A stretch of 46,027 bases of DNA, taken from contig RWJK01001975.1 in NCBI GenBank assembly GCA_004335835.1, positions 1 through 46,027 on the forward strand, read 5' to 3'. Below the pieces are notes generated by a model, which was not told the origin of the DNA, searched no databases, and was given only the letters and a program-made list of their open reading frames with translations. The DNA is from Scenedesmus sp. ARA3 (lineage: Eukaryota; Chlorophyta; Chlorophyceae; Sphaeropleales; Scenedesmaceae). Below are positions 12,511 through 24,479 of the stretch, piece after piece (the first letter of the stretch is position 1; the number at the start of each line of letters is the position of its first letter). The translations under genes and the position numbers were made by a program.

Positions 12511-13483
12511 CAGGCATCTGCATAGGCACCACACCACCCGCCTGCTGCGGGTGCTGCGCTGCCTGTACACCAAAAGACCGCATGTCAAACGTGGCTGCCG
12601 CTGGCACCACAGACCCTTGCTGTGCTACAGCCGCCGCAGCAGCTTCAGCAGCAGCAGCAGGAGGGGTGCTGCCGCCAGATCGTGGCTCTGACAGTGCTGC
12701 TGCCATAGCCATACCCTGGCTCGCCACGGGGCCTTGCGGCGATCCCCGGGCAACAACTGTACTGTACGTCATCTGAGATGGAGGTGCAGCCTGCTGCTGC
12801 TGTTGCTGCTGCTGCTGCTGGTGGAACATGACAGCTGGGGGCGGCATTGGAGGGGGCACTGGAGGCACAGGCGGAGGGAGCCCCCACTTCTGCGCCGGCA
12901 ACAGCGGCTGCTGCTGCTGCTGAGGTGCTTGTGCAGCGCCCGCAGAAGACACCTGCAGCTGAGCCAGCTGCTGCTGCAGCTGCTGCTGCTGCTGCACCTG
13001 CTGCGGCTGCTGCTGCTGCTGCTGCTGCTGCTGCGACTGCTGCTGCTGCTGCTGCATGTGCTGTGGGTATGCCTGCCAACCCTGCGCCCCATGCTGCTGC
13101 TGCTGCTGCTGCTGCTGCTGGGGCTGCTGCTGCAGTGCCGAGAGTGGATGCGAATGCCACGGCAGCTGTGCAGCTTCCTCAGCAGACAGTGCTGCCACGG
13201 GCGGCTGCAACGCCACGCCCTGCGCTGCCTGCTGTGCGCGCTGCAACGCTGCAACTGCCCTGTCAGTGACTGGCTGCTGCTGCTGCTGTTGTTGGGGCAC
13301 TGAATGCAGCTGAGTACTGCTGACAGCAGCAGCAGCACCAGGAACTGGCAGTGGTGGAGGCACGCCTCCTGCTGCTGCTGCTGCTTGCTGCTGCCCAGGA
13401 TCAACGACATCCCACTTGTTGCCTTTCCTGCTCTGAGCCGGCCTGCTGCCTGTTGCACTGCCGGCCGCACCAGTGGCGGCTGC

Positions 13484-13532
<49 letters not shown>

Positions 13533-13736
13533 TGGAAGGCACGCCGCCCACCAGCAGCGCCCGCAGCAGCAGTAGCAGTGGCTGCAGCGTTGCGTGACCA
13601 TGGCTTGCCTGGCAGGGTGCCCCCAGTGGGCTGCTGGAAGGCAGCAGAGCCCTGCTGCTGCTGCTGCTGCGGCTGCATTGGGTTTGGAGGTACAAGCTGC
13701 TGCTGCTGCATGAAATTTGGAGGTACCGACTGGTGT

Positions 13737-13773
<37 letters not shown>

Positions 13774-13922
13774 CCTGCTGCTGCTGCTGTTGCGTGCCAA
13801 TCAAAGGTGCCTGCCTCTGCTGCTGCTGCTGCTCTGGCGGAGCTGGTGGCACCACAGGCTGCTGCTGCTGCTGTTGCACAGCCCTATCAAGCGGCGCTGC
13901 TGCTGCTGCTTTGTCAGGCCGT

Positions 13923-13969
<47 letters not shown>

Positions 13970-14237
13970 CGGCCGCGCTGCCGCCCCCTCCCCTGCTGAG
14001 TCAGAGCCTGTGGCTCCGGTATCCACCAGCCCGGCAGCAGCAGCAGCAGCTGCCACCGCCTCGGCCCTGAGCCGCTCCAGCTTCTGCACAAAAACATCCC
14101 ATAGCTGCAAGCACGCGTCCCCCGGCACATGCAGCTGAAACATAGTGCTGCTGCTGTCGCTGCTGATTGGGTCGTGACCTGGGTCACCGGCTCCAGACTG
14201 CTTGTGCGCTGACTCAGCAAAGGCGTCTGCGTGGGAA

Positions 14238-14270
<33 letters not shown>

Positions 14271-17255
14271 GTCAGCAGGTGTCCGACCTCTTGCTGAGTC
14301 AGCGTGAAGGGGAAGTGGTACACCGGCTGCACCCGCAGCTGCAGAGGCAAAGCAACACAGCAACAAGCAAAGACACACATCACAGAAGAATTTGTGTAAC
14401 CAAACATTGAGATGAACGAAATAGTGTATATGATGAGTGCAGTGCCAACAGGTGTCATGCAAACAAGGTGGCAGCCACGCAGCCACACACATTCACAAAC
14501 AGACACATCAACGTGTTTGATGACAGTATGTGTTCTGTTTGCAGGTCTACTCTACAATGCAGATGCTGCAAACACACACAAGCAGCGCACCTGGTGGCTG
14601 CCGTGCTGCCCTGCCAGCCGCGCCTCAGGCAGCTCCGCCTCACACACACCACAGTGCGTACGTTAACACGTGTTACACACACAACACACGTGCTGTGGTG
14701 TCAACCGCATGCAATCAACTGCATGCATCCACACGCACCTGTTGGCGGCTGTGCTGCCCCTCCCGCTGCTTCAGCACAGGCAACCCGGCAATTTCAACAC
14801 ACAATGCGCAATGATGTCAGGCGTAAAACATACCTGGTGGCTGCCGTGCTGCCCCGCCAGCCGCGCCCCAGGCAGCCTCACCGCAGTGTGCCTATTGCAT
14901 GAAGCCATGGTGTCAGGCACATCACAGCACACACCATGCCTCCACGTGCACCTGGTGGCTGCCGTGCTGCGTTGCGAGAAGCCGTTGCACAACACAACCG
15001 AACACCATCAACCTCACCCAAACAGCAAACAATGTCGAGCAAGCACACACAATCACACATGCACAAACACAGCCAAACACACCTGGTGGCTGCCGTGCTG
15101 CCACGCCAGCCGCGCCCCAGGCAGCTCCGCCTCACACACCACAGTGCCTATACAAACAACGCGCTGTGGTGTCAACCGCGTGCATCCACACGCACCTGGT
15201 GGCTGCCGTGCTGCCCTGCCAGCCGCGCCCCGGGAAGCTTGCCCTCAGGCAGAGGCCGCTCGCTGCTGCTGGGCCGCCACATGCCGTGCAGCGAGCCCTC
15301 CTGCGCATCCCACAGGAACAGCAGCGCCTTCTCTCTGCAGAAAACAAGCAGTGATGCAACAAAGCTGTGTGGTAAGCGGGCTGGAGTGCAGAGCAGTTGC
15401 AGCAGGTGCAGCGAGCCCTCCTGCGCATCCCACAGGAACAGCAGCGCCTTCTCTCTGCAGAAAACAAGCAGTGATGCAACAAAGCTGTGTGGTAAGCGGG
15501 CTGGAGTGCAGAGCAGTTGCAGCAGGTGCAGCGAGCCCTCCTGCGCATCCCACAGGAACAGCAGCGCCTTCTCTCTGCATTGCAGTAAGATGCAAACATG
15601 CAAAGCAGCACAGCCGTGAGGCACACTGGTGGCGAGTCCGCTTAGTTGGGCAGCGGCAGCGCACCTTCCTGCGCGTCCCACAGGAACAGCAGCACCCTGT
15701 CCCTGCATTGCGGTGAAGCAGCTATGCAACAATGCTGTGTGGTAAGCGGGCTGGAGCACAGAGCAGTTGGAGCAGGTGCAGCGCGCTACTGTGGGTCCCA
15801 CAGGAACAGCAGCGCCTTGTCCCTGCATTGCAGTGAAGCAGTGACGCACCAATGCAACTATCAGTTGGCTGGAGTGCAGAGCAGTTGCAGCATGCGTCCC
15901 ACAAGGAACAGCAGCACCCTGTCCCTGCATTGCAGTGCAGCAGTGATGCAACAATGCTGTGTGATAAGCAGGCTGAGGCAGAGAGCAGTTGCAGCATGCA
16001 TCCCACAGAAACAGCAGCACCCTCTCTCTGCAAACTTAGCAGAAGAGCAGTGAGACACACTGGTGAATCAGCTCAGTTGGGCAGCAGCCATGCCAGCTGC
16101 AGGTGCTGCCGGTCCCACAAGGACAGCAGCGCTCTGTGCATGCATTGCAGTAAAGCGGTGGGGTTGTGTAACGCAGTGCTTGCGCTTGCTGCAGAGCAGG
16201 TGCATCGCGCCCTCCTGCGCGTCCCACAGGAACAGCAGCGCCTTGTCCCTGCACTGCAGTCCAGCAGTGATGCAACAATGATGTGTGGTAAGCGGGCTGG
16301 AGTGCAGAGCAGTTGCAGCAGGTGCAGCGAGCCCTCCTGCACCTCTCACAGGAACAGCAGCGCCCTGTCTCTGCATTGCAGTGAAGCAGCGACGCACCAA
16401 TGCAACTATCAGTTGGCTGGAGTGCAGAGCAGTTGCAGCATGCGTCCCACAGGAACAGCAGCGCCTTGTCCCTGCATTGCAGTGCAGCAGTGATGCAACA
16501 ATGCTGTGTGGTAAGTGGGCTGGCGCACAGAGCAGTTGCAGCACGCGTCTCACAGGAACAGCAGCGCCCTCTTCCTGCAAACATCCAAAGCACAAAAGCA
16601 GTGAGACACACTGGTGGTAAGTCACCTCAGTTGGGCAGCAGCCATGGCAGTTGCAGGTGCTGCCGGTGCCACAGGGACAGCAGCTGTCTGTGCATGCATT
16701 GCAGTAAAGCAGTGGGGTTGAGTAGCGCAGTGCGTAAGCTGGCTGCAGGGCAGGTGCAGCGCGCCCTCCTGCGCGTCTTACAGGAACAGCTGCGCATTGT
16801 CCCTGCGGTTACGTGGAGCAGTGGAGCAGCAAAGTGATAGTTTGATTAGCGCTCTACAGCGAGCAGCTTACTTCCACACATCACTTTGAACTTTCATTTA
16901 GTGCCGCAACCTGTCTTAGCAGTGACAACTGAGGTGCAGCCGCCTTTCTGTCGTACTCAACAAAAGACCAACGCTCACCGCTCCTCCCGGCTCTCAAAAT
17001 GCATATCAGCAGCATCCGTAGACACAAAGCACAGCTTGCTCATGCACTCTCGAGCCACGTTGACGTGTGCCACATTGAAGCAGCGGCCAGCAACCCTGCT
17101 GCCGTCTGCTCGGCTGTTGTCAGGCCGCGAAGGGACTGGCCCGGCACCAGCGGCAGCAGCAACAGCAGCGGCAGCAGCAGCAGCAGCCCGGCGCTTCTTG
17201 CGGCGCCGCTGGCTTGCGCTGAGATGCTCTGATGGCGCGTCATGCAAGCCTGGCA

Positions 17256-17290
<35 letters not shown>

Positions 17291-20200
17291 ACTTGCGGTG
17301 GAGGAGGCGGTGCAGTGCCAGCAACAGTAGAGGCACCAGCACCAGCAGCACCAGCAGCAGCACTGGTGGGTTTGCCGCCTGCTACTGCGCTGTCAGCTGC
17401 CGCAGCACCAACAGCCGCAGCCCTGCCAGCTGCAGCTGCTTGTGTATTGCTAAGCTTGCTGGCTGTGGCTGCTGCGGCAGCAGCACGCGGCGCTGCTGCT
17501 GGTGCTGGAGCCAGCTTGGCCACCAGCTTGCTTTGAGGCTTGGCAGGCTTGGCAGCCCTCAGCTTGAAGCTCAGGCCAGGCCCCTCCTCAGCTGCTGCTT
17601 CAGAAGATGCTGCTTGTGCTGCTGCTGCTGCTACTGCTGGTAGTGCTGCTACTGCTGGTGGTGCTGCTGCCCATGCGGCACTGCCTGCACTTGCGACAGC
17701 TGCTGGTGCTGCTGCTGATGGTGCTGGCAGTGGCGGTGTGGACCGGCCAGCAGCAGCAGCAGCATTGGGCTGCTTGGCAGGTGCAGCTGCAGCTGCAGCA
17801 GGCTTTGCAGCAGCTACACTCACAGCTGCTGGTGCTGGCGGCGGCGGCGGCGCTGCTGCTACTGCTGCTGCTGCTGGAGCTTTCTCCGCTGCATTTGGAG
17901 TGGCTGATGAACCAGGTGGGGCCACCGCAGCAGCTGCAGTGTCACCTGCATCACCTGCCACCTGCCTAGCGCCGCCATCATCAATTCTGCCTTGTCCTGC
18001 CTTGTCACGTCTGCCAGCATCAGCATCAGCATCAGCAGTCTTCCTAGCAGCACCCCTACTCACAACCCGCCGCTCTCTGCTGCTGTCCCTGCTGCTGCTG
18101 CTGCCTGCAGAGCGGCTCCTGCTCCTGCTGTGCCTCCTCCTCTTAGCATAATCAGGGCTCCTGCCTCTCTCCCTGCCTGGCCTGCTGCTGTCCCTAAGCC
18201 TGGTGCCTCTGCTGCTCCTATCCCTGCTGCGGCCGCCACTCCTGCTCCTGCTGCGGGTGGGCCGCCTGCTGCGATGCCTAGAGTCACTCCTCCCTCTGCT
18301 TCTACTTCGAGTTCTGCTCCTGCTTCTGCTTCGGCGCCGCTGCGGCCTTGCTCGCCTGCTGCCGCTCCTGCTGCGCGTCCTGCTCCTGGTCCTGCTGCGG
18401 CCATTTCTCGCCGCTGCGTCGCGGCTGCTGCGGGCAGCATGCCTGCCACCATCACTCTCGCTTTTGTCAGCGTGCGTGCTTCCCAGAGCAGGATCAGCGG
18501 CAGCCGCAGCGCCTGCAGCCTTGGTGCTTGCTGGTGGCTTTTGCTGACGCGCATCCTGCTGCCTGCTGGCATCCTGATGCCGGGCTGCTGGCTCGACCCG
18601 GGCTGCGGCTGCTGGTTCATCTGCTTTACTGGCTGCTGCTGCTGCTGCTGCTGCTGCTGGGTCAACGCTGCTGCCTGCAGCTAGCTTCTTTACAGACCCC
18701 TTGACAGTGCTGCCATCCTGCTTGCTGCCTGAGGCAGCTTGCTGCTGCCGCTGCTGCTGCTGCTGCTGCTGCTGCTGCGGCTCTGGCTTCTTCGTTCTTG
18801 GTGCAGCTGCGCTGCGCCCCCGCTGCTGCGTTGCATTGGCCGCAGCCTGCGGCACAGCTACTACAGCTGCTGCTGTGTCTGGCAGCTTCGCTGCTGCTGC
18901 GCCATCTGCTGCTGCTGCTGCTGCTGCTGTGCCATCTGCTGCAGCTGCTGAGTCCTTTGCTGCAGCTGGTGCCTGTGCAGCTGCAGGCTGGCTGGCGGCT
19001 GCTTGGGGTGCTGCTGCTGCAATGAGGGCAGCTGGCTGGCCTGGACCAACTGCAGTGCCTGGTGGCTGTGCCGCTGCTGCTGTGCCGTTTGCTACTACTG
19101 GCGCAGATCCAGCAGCTGCCGTTGCTGGGTTGCTTGGCTCCCCAGCTGGCGGCAGTGCTGGCAGCTGATGACCTGTCGCCTCCAGTGCTGGCTGCTGTGG
19201 TTGTGCTGTTGCTGGTTTGGTGCTGCTGGATAGCGCTGTTACTGCTTGTGGCAGCAGCTCCACCTGCGGGCAACATCAGATGGATATCAGCAGTGCATGT
19301 GAGGCCACAGCGGGCGCAGCTTCGATTGCCAACGAACAACGGGCAGATACAGCCCCTTTTCGTGAGGTTGCACAAGCACAAGCACAGCACAGGGATTGCA
19401 TCACAACATCAAGCACTCAACACACGGCAAGTTGTTGAACACAAGGCCGGTGATGATTTGCAGCAGCTGTATCTCTGCAAGGCCGTTGTCATGCCCCACC
19501 TGCTGCCTCAGCTGCTGCAGCTGCTGCAGCCACTGCTGCTGCTGCGGGCCTCCTGCAAGCGCTGCCGCCCAGTCTGCCAGCAGACAGAAGCCCTGCGAGG
19601 CAGCCTGAGCAGCTGCAAGCACACCAGCATCGCTGTGAATGCTGACATCCTTGCTGGTGCTGACACCCTTGCTAGCTGTGCCTGTCAATTCGACTACAGC
19701 CTGTGCACTGCGAGCTGCTTGCAGCACTTCAGAAGATCCTGCAGTGCAGCTGTCAGCAGTGCGGGAAGACTTCCTCGCAGGCTGCTGCTGTGTTTCAGGC
19801 TCAGGTCCAATCCCAACAGCTCCTGCAGCTATGCCTTGTGCAGGTGGTGCTCTGGCGGCAGCTGCCGCGGCATCACCCCGAGGGCGCTTGCGATTGCCAC
19901 TGCCAGTGCCAGTGCCTTCAGCTGCTGCAGTCAGCAGCAGCACAGCTGCTGTGGTGTGCCCAGGCTGCTGCTGTTGTAATGCAATATGTCCTTCAAGGCA
20001 CCCCTGTGATAGCGGCGCATTCACAGCAGTGGCAAAGTATGTGAGTGTGCGCTGTACATGCATGATGCGGAAACAATGCACAACTGTTGCTCCGTGTTGC
20101 GACGTCTGAGCAGGCGCTGCTGCTCCCTAATAAATGTAGATCAAACCGGCGCATGCAGTGCCTGTGGCTGCTGCTGCTGCTAACATATGTGTTGTCAGCA

Positions 20201-20752
20201 GCCGCACCTGCAAGCCAGACAGCAGGCCATGCACGGAGCCGCGCAGCTGCTGCAGCTGCTGCTGTGTGTGCAGCAGCTTGCGGTCACGCTGCAGCAGCTC
20301 GCCATACAGCCTGCGGCAGCACACACAGCACAGTAATACAGCAGGCTCAGCAGAGGAGGCATGCAGTCACACGCACTGCTTGCAGGAAGCACAGCTACAC
20401 CAGCTCAGTATGTTGCACGCATCAGCTTGCAGGAGCTCGCTTGCAGTGTGCACTGGCCTAGCCGCGGCCTGCCTGCAGATAACCTACACAGTTGGATGGT
20501 GCTGCTGCTGCTGCTGCTGCTGCACCAGGGATGCATGCAGGGCTGCCAAGTCCTTGAGTGATGCGCTCACCTGTCAATCTCTGCATCGTCCACCTGCTGG
20601 ATCTGCTGGTTGCACTGACGCAGCCTACTGTTCTCATTTCGCAGCGACAGCACGTCATTGTTGTTGGGTTGACAGTGCTCAGCTGCTGCATCAGCTGCTT
20701 CAAGCCCTGTAGCTGCTGTTGCTGCTGCTGTGCCTTGTTGTTGGGTAGGCAT
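12041..20752 (-). CDS. Coiled-coil / RS-rich / DCD-like domain protein with poly-Q/poly-A tail
   Basis: Six exons join in phase: 20571-20752, 20208-20310, 19422-20003, 16979-19263, 15196-15334 and 12041-14338 (1,862 aa). The 5' end is uncertain: ATG at 20752 is used, but an open frame extends upstream to a possible CTAG acceptor near 20800. The donor ending exon 3 is also a choice. N-terminal exons give a coiled coil (NENSRLRQCNQQI; LLHTQQQLQQLR). Exon 4 has Ala-rich stretches, an Arg-Ser domain around 18100-18420 and ends VARECMSKLCFVSTDAADMHF. Exon 5 gives KALLFLWDAQEGSLHGMWRP and exon 6 starts LRVQPVYHFPFTLTQQEV. This series (ECl..LF; LFLfd...LhGiw.a.s; aQvRv; Fel...V..Ll) resembles the plant DCD (development and cell death) domain. 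The rest of exon 6 is poly-Gln/poly-Ala. The RS region suggests a nuclear, RNA-related role, which is inference. Two genes instead of one remain possible. Confidence 0.6.
14580..15120 (-). repeat. Donor-side echo array of the DCD core exon
   Basis: The last ~45 bases of the exon at 15196-15334 (LPGARLAGQHGSHQ) with its CACCAG|GTG donor recur near 15080, 14950 (shorter), 14830, 14745 (decayed) and 14590. All lie downstream of the true donor in transcript sense. Confidence 0.85.
15335..16815 (-). repeat. Acceptor-side echo array of the DCD core exon, about 13 units
   Basis: The segment encoding KALLFLWDAQEG(S/A)LH plus its acceptor recurs about 13 times upstream of the true exon. Shared cores lie near 15433, 15553, 15681, 15800, 15904, 16005, 16118, 16228, 16350, 16450, 16555, 16672 and 16783, with spacing 100-128 bases. 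15286-15405 and 15406-15525 look identical, a 120-bp tandem repeat. The most distant unit has TAA where others have TGG. Confidence 0.92.
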
Positions 20753-20838
20753 GGCAGCTTGATGCAGGGCGGGCGATGCTTGCTGCTGCTCCGGCGATGT
20801 CTAGAGCAGAAGATTTGCCCTGTTACTATCCCTACCAA

Positions 20839-21947
20839 TTGGCAGGTACTCCTGCATGTCCAGTTGTTGTGGCAGCACAGACCAGCTGCAGGTTGTACTG
20901 ACTGCTCTCTCTACTTGAACGAGGTAGCTGCAGCTTCTGCTTCAATTTGACTGTGATAGGTCACGGAAACAAGCCTAGTGTGCTGTGATCATGCTTGCAC
21001 GGCTGCACCTTGATGCCGGGCAATTCCAAGGTACACATTCCTGAACATGATTCGTGCCGAGGGTCGGTCGCTGTCAGAGTTTTTCAGTCGACTATGCAAC
21101 ACCAAGTGACGGCCGACACATCCGCTTGGAGGTAAAGTTGCAAATTGAACGAAACAACAAGCCCTTGTGACGGATACGTCTGTTCTGCTCCCTTCCAAAG
21201 CACACGATCAATGCTGCAGCGTCAACTTACTCATTTGTGTTGATCTTATCTACAATATTGTCGTGCAGTTCCATCAATGAGGGCCTTGAGTGGGACCAGA
21301 CTGCGTCAGGCAGCAGCAACTCCAGGAGGGGCAGTAAGGTCGCGGCAGCGATGCAGACGACCAATGGGCCGTAGCCACAGGCTTCCTGTGGTAGCTACAA
21401 GTGAATATTGGTGAGATCTGGCGCTAGTGACGCCATTGGCGGCATCAATTTGCATGTAGTAGCAGTTGCCAAACAGCTGAGGAGCAGCAATCAGGAGCAG
21501 CACATGCGCAAGCAGGAGTGATGACCGCACTGTAGCAGCTGCAAGCGAGTGAGTAGAAGTTACCAATGATGTAGCAGTAGTACGCCTTGTGCACCATGTG
21601 GCCACAGCGTTGATCTGCGGAGTACAGCATGCACTGCTGACAGAATGTATTGCCCGGACTTCCTGCAGGTGGGAAGATGAGCAGGAGTTTGATGGTGAGC
21701 GCATGCACATTGCCATGGGGTTCGCGCTGTGGCTTTGCAGCTGGACAGGACTTGCTGCAGCTGGTCCTCCGGCGCGGTGCACTCAAGTGATGTGCCGCTG
21801 CCCTCTGCGGTTTCACGCTGCCTGCAGTGGCACCTTGTGCACAACATGTGCTGTATAAAGTTGTCATTTATGACATGCGCATCCTGCAGTGATTCATCAA
21901 GACGCGTCCTAGTGCCAGACATCCCCAGCATCCAGAACTGAGGACGT
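20839..21947. other. Uncertain stretch, possible short minus-strand gene
   Basis: Minus-strand frames at 21560-21931 (begins MLGMSGTRTRLDESLQ), 21445-21867 (contains NTFCQQCMLYSADQRCG) and 20989-21198 look somewhat protein-like. A CTGCAG acceptor and GTAAC donor bracket about 21562-21670. I could not join them in a consistent phase and recognise no family, so I do not call a gene. Confidence 0.25.
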
Positions 21948-22834
21948 GTGCTGCATGCTGTTGCTCTGCTGGCTTGCCTGCTGCCTGTCCATCACACGGC
22001 ACTCATTGCACCACCCGCAGCCCTCACAGAGGTGCTTGCCCCCAAGCTGGTGTACATAGCCACCCCAGCAGCCTGCCAGCAGCAGCTGCAGCAGCTCAAG
22101 GCCAGCACCAGCTGTGTGGCTGCCTTCACAGCGCCCGACCTGCAGCAGCAGGTGCAGGAGCTGTGGCAGCAGCTGGGCAGGGCGGGGCCGCCGCTGTTCC
22201 TCAAGGTCAGGAGCCGCAGCAGCTTGCAGGACTGCGAGCAGCAGGTGAGGTTGACTCGGGGCCTTGTTTGTCAACAACTTGTTTGATCAAAGTCAAAGAG
22301 CTGTACTGGGTACCCATGCATGCTGCACCCCACTAGTAGCAGTAATGCCAGCGTCACCAGAGCTTTGGGTTGTGCGTGCTTCAAGTGTGTGCTGGGTTGG
22401 TGGTTGATCTTTGAGCAGCTTTCTCTCTGGCAGACACACGGCAAGTGTAAGGAAGCTTTGCATCGTAGGTTGAGGGTGCCCAATCCGTATACGTTTCGGC
22501 TATGCTGCTCCTGCAGGGCCCTGCTGCAGTGTCGGCAGCTGAGCAGTTCTGGGGCGAGCTTGCAGGACAGACCTGGCGCACAGAGCTGGACCATGGCCTG
22601 GCAAAGGAGTCAACAGAGGCAGCAGTAGCTGAGCAGCTACTGGTGGTGACCGCCAGTCAAACAGGCGTTGACCGCCTCCTGAAAGCAGCACTGCCGGAAG
22701 GCGCTGGCAGCGGTGAAGTGCAGGGGGTCGTGGTTGTTGAGCTGCAAGGGTGGAACCAGGGAGCAACGCAGCAGCAGCTGCAGTCTTACCAGCAGCTGCA
22801 GCCGCAGTTACTGCAAACTCCAGTGCTGCAGTAG
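21948..22834 (+). CDS. Small two-exon protein of unknown function (204 aa)
   Basis: Exons 21948-22244 and 22517-22834 join in phase 0 across a GTGAGG...CTGCAG intron. The ATG at 21948 gives a hydrophobic N-terminus (MLHAVALLACLLP) that could be a signal or targeting peptide, but an acceptor at about 22017 or 22028 could place earlier exons upstream. The body is Gln/Leu-rich and probably helical (QQQLQQLKAS; QQQVQELWQQL), followed by a more globular part with EQFWGELAGQTWRTEL and VQGVVVVELQGW. I do not recognise a domain. A TGTAA signal 20 bases after the stop supports this as a real transcript end. Confidence 0.55.
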
Positions 22835-22853
22835 CTGTTGCCGCAAGCAATGA

Positions 22854-22858
22854 TGTAA
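22854..22858 (+). terminator. TGTAA poly(A) signal
   Basis: TGTAA, the usual green-algal polyadenylation signal, lies 20 bases after the stop codon at 22832-22834. Confidence 0.6.
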
Positions 22859-23074
22859 CGAATCACTCAGGAGCAGAGATTGGGTTTTGAGGCGTGGACG
22901 TTGACCTGGCCTTTGACTTTGAAACACTGCTGTCGTTTGAATGTACCACATTGGACATCATGTCCAATGCATGATGCGGCACAATTCCTGGCACAACTAT
23001 TATTAGGTTGCCTCGTACTTCTGCAGATGCTGAGCAGTGTATTGCTGAACGTGAGGTGTTCAGGCTGCCCCTCA

Positions 23075-23133
23075 CTGAGCTGAGCTCAGCTCAGCAGCTG
23101 AGCTGAGCTCAGCTCAGCAGCTGAGCTGAGCTG
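23075..23133. repeat. Tandem perfect palindromes, 23-bp unit
   Basis: A 20-bp perfect palindrome built from CTGAG/CTCAG words is repeated at 23075 and 23098 with CAG spacers, and a partial third starts at 23121. It lies about 240 bases after the end of the small gene and could extrude as a cruciform or fold as an RNA hairpin. Confidence 0.9.
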
Positions 23134-23719
23134 TCAGTGCGCTGCACTTGGGTCTAGGGTTTGGTCTGCACGAGAGCAAGCCTTCGATAGTGGATGATCG
23201 CGCACCCACCACCATCGTTAATACCACACGTTTCAGGTGTCGCAGCCTTGGCGTGACTGGGCCGCTCGTGTCGCAGTATTGCTCTGCAGAGTTCTGCACC
23301 GAGTGCTGGTATGTGCCCCTGTTTAGCTGGTCGACGCAGTCAACTGTAGGAACAGCAGTATACGGTAAAACAAGCTCGTGCTCTGTCCTGGTCGACCAAG
23401 GCATCTGGGCTGCGCAGGTAGGGGTTCTAGATTGCTGCTGCTTCTGCTGCTGCTGTCTTGCTGCTGTCACCGTTGCTGCAGCTCAGATGTGCTTCGTGTA
23501 TTATTTGTGCTGTTGGCACGTGTAACAGTGTTTGCTGCTTCACATGGCGCACTTGGTGGTACTGTCACAGGCAGCACTCGATTGTCTTCTGCTGCACTTC
23601 AACATCTCGTACGCAGGGCCCCTGCTCCTCTGCGGCCTGATCGCTGCCCAGCCCAGCACTGCAGCCCTGACCAGTGACAGCAGCTTCAAAAGCGCCACAT
23701 CAGCATCAGGCGCTGCACC
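23134..23719. other. Stretch without a supportable gene
   Basis: A plus-strand frame from 23148 (MGLGFGLHESKPSIVDD) runs about 90 codons before a GTAGGG that could be a donor. The opposite strand is also open and no family is recognisable. It probably includes the promoter and 5' UTR of the RAP gene starting at 23720. Confidence 0.3.
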
Positions 23720-24275
23720 ATGCTGTCGTACGGCTGCAACCAGCGCCAGCAGCTGCTGCAGTGCCGCAGCAGGGCTGTGCCAAGCGTGCCCACCTTGCTA
23801 CACACCCGCAGCAGCACCACCAGCTGCTCGCCACACCAGCTGCCTGCCCAGAGGCATGCCTGCCTGCTGAGGGCGCTGCAGCCAGCGCCCAACAACGCTA
23901 GCAGCAGCAGTAGCAGTGGCATTGCTGGTTCACTGCAACGGCAACTGAAGAGAGGAACATGCAAGCAACTGCTGCGGCCAGCTGCTGTCACCGCAGACCG
24001 CGGCAGTGCTGGAGAGCACTACCGTGACAGCAGCAGCAGCAGAGGGCGTGGCGCAGGCAGTGGCAGAGGGAGGGGCAGGGGCAGTGGCCAGCACAGCTTG
24101 CAGGACGGTAGCCACGACAGCAGTGCCAGCGATGCTGCAAGCAGCAGCAGCAGCAGCAGCGGCAGCAGCAGCAGCAGAGGCCATGGCGCCGGCAGTAGCA
24201 GTGGCAGAGGGAGGGGCAGGGGCAGGGGGCAGCACAGCTTGCAGGACGGTAGCAACAGCAGTAACGGTGAGGCTG

Positions 24276-24317
<42 letters not shown>

Positions 24318-24443
24318 AAGGTCGTGGCGTGGGCAGTAGCAGCGGCAGCGGCAGGGGCAATGGCAGGGTGTTGAGGGCCAGCGCAGCTGGTGTGATGACC
24401 GCAGCAGCAGCAGCAGCAGCAGCAGCAGTGACAGTGAGGCTGC

Positions 24444-24479
<36 letters not shown>

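Noticed and set aside
12459..14138. Long plus-strand frames of poly-Cys, poly-Leu or poly-Ala opposite the DCD gene tail
   Set aside because: They are antisense readings of CAG/CTG runs; the minus frame has the correct splice phase and a continuous 766-codon exon.
14580..16815. CRISPR-like or satellite array
   Set aside because: Units with ~120-bp periodicity contain coding exon fragments and splice sites, without constant repeats and unique spacers; the organism is a eukaryote.
21560..21931. Minus-strand gene starting 16 bases from the plus-strand ATG at 21948
   Set aside because: Candidate exons could not be joined in phase without a stop, and the spacing leaves no room for divergent promoters.
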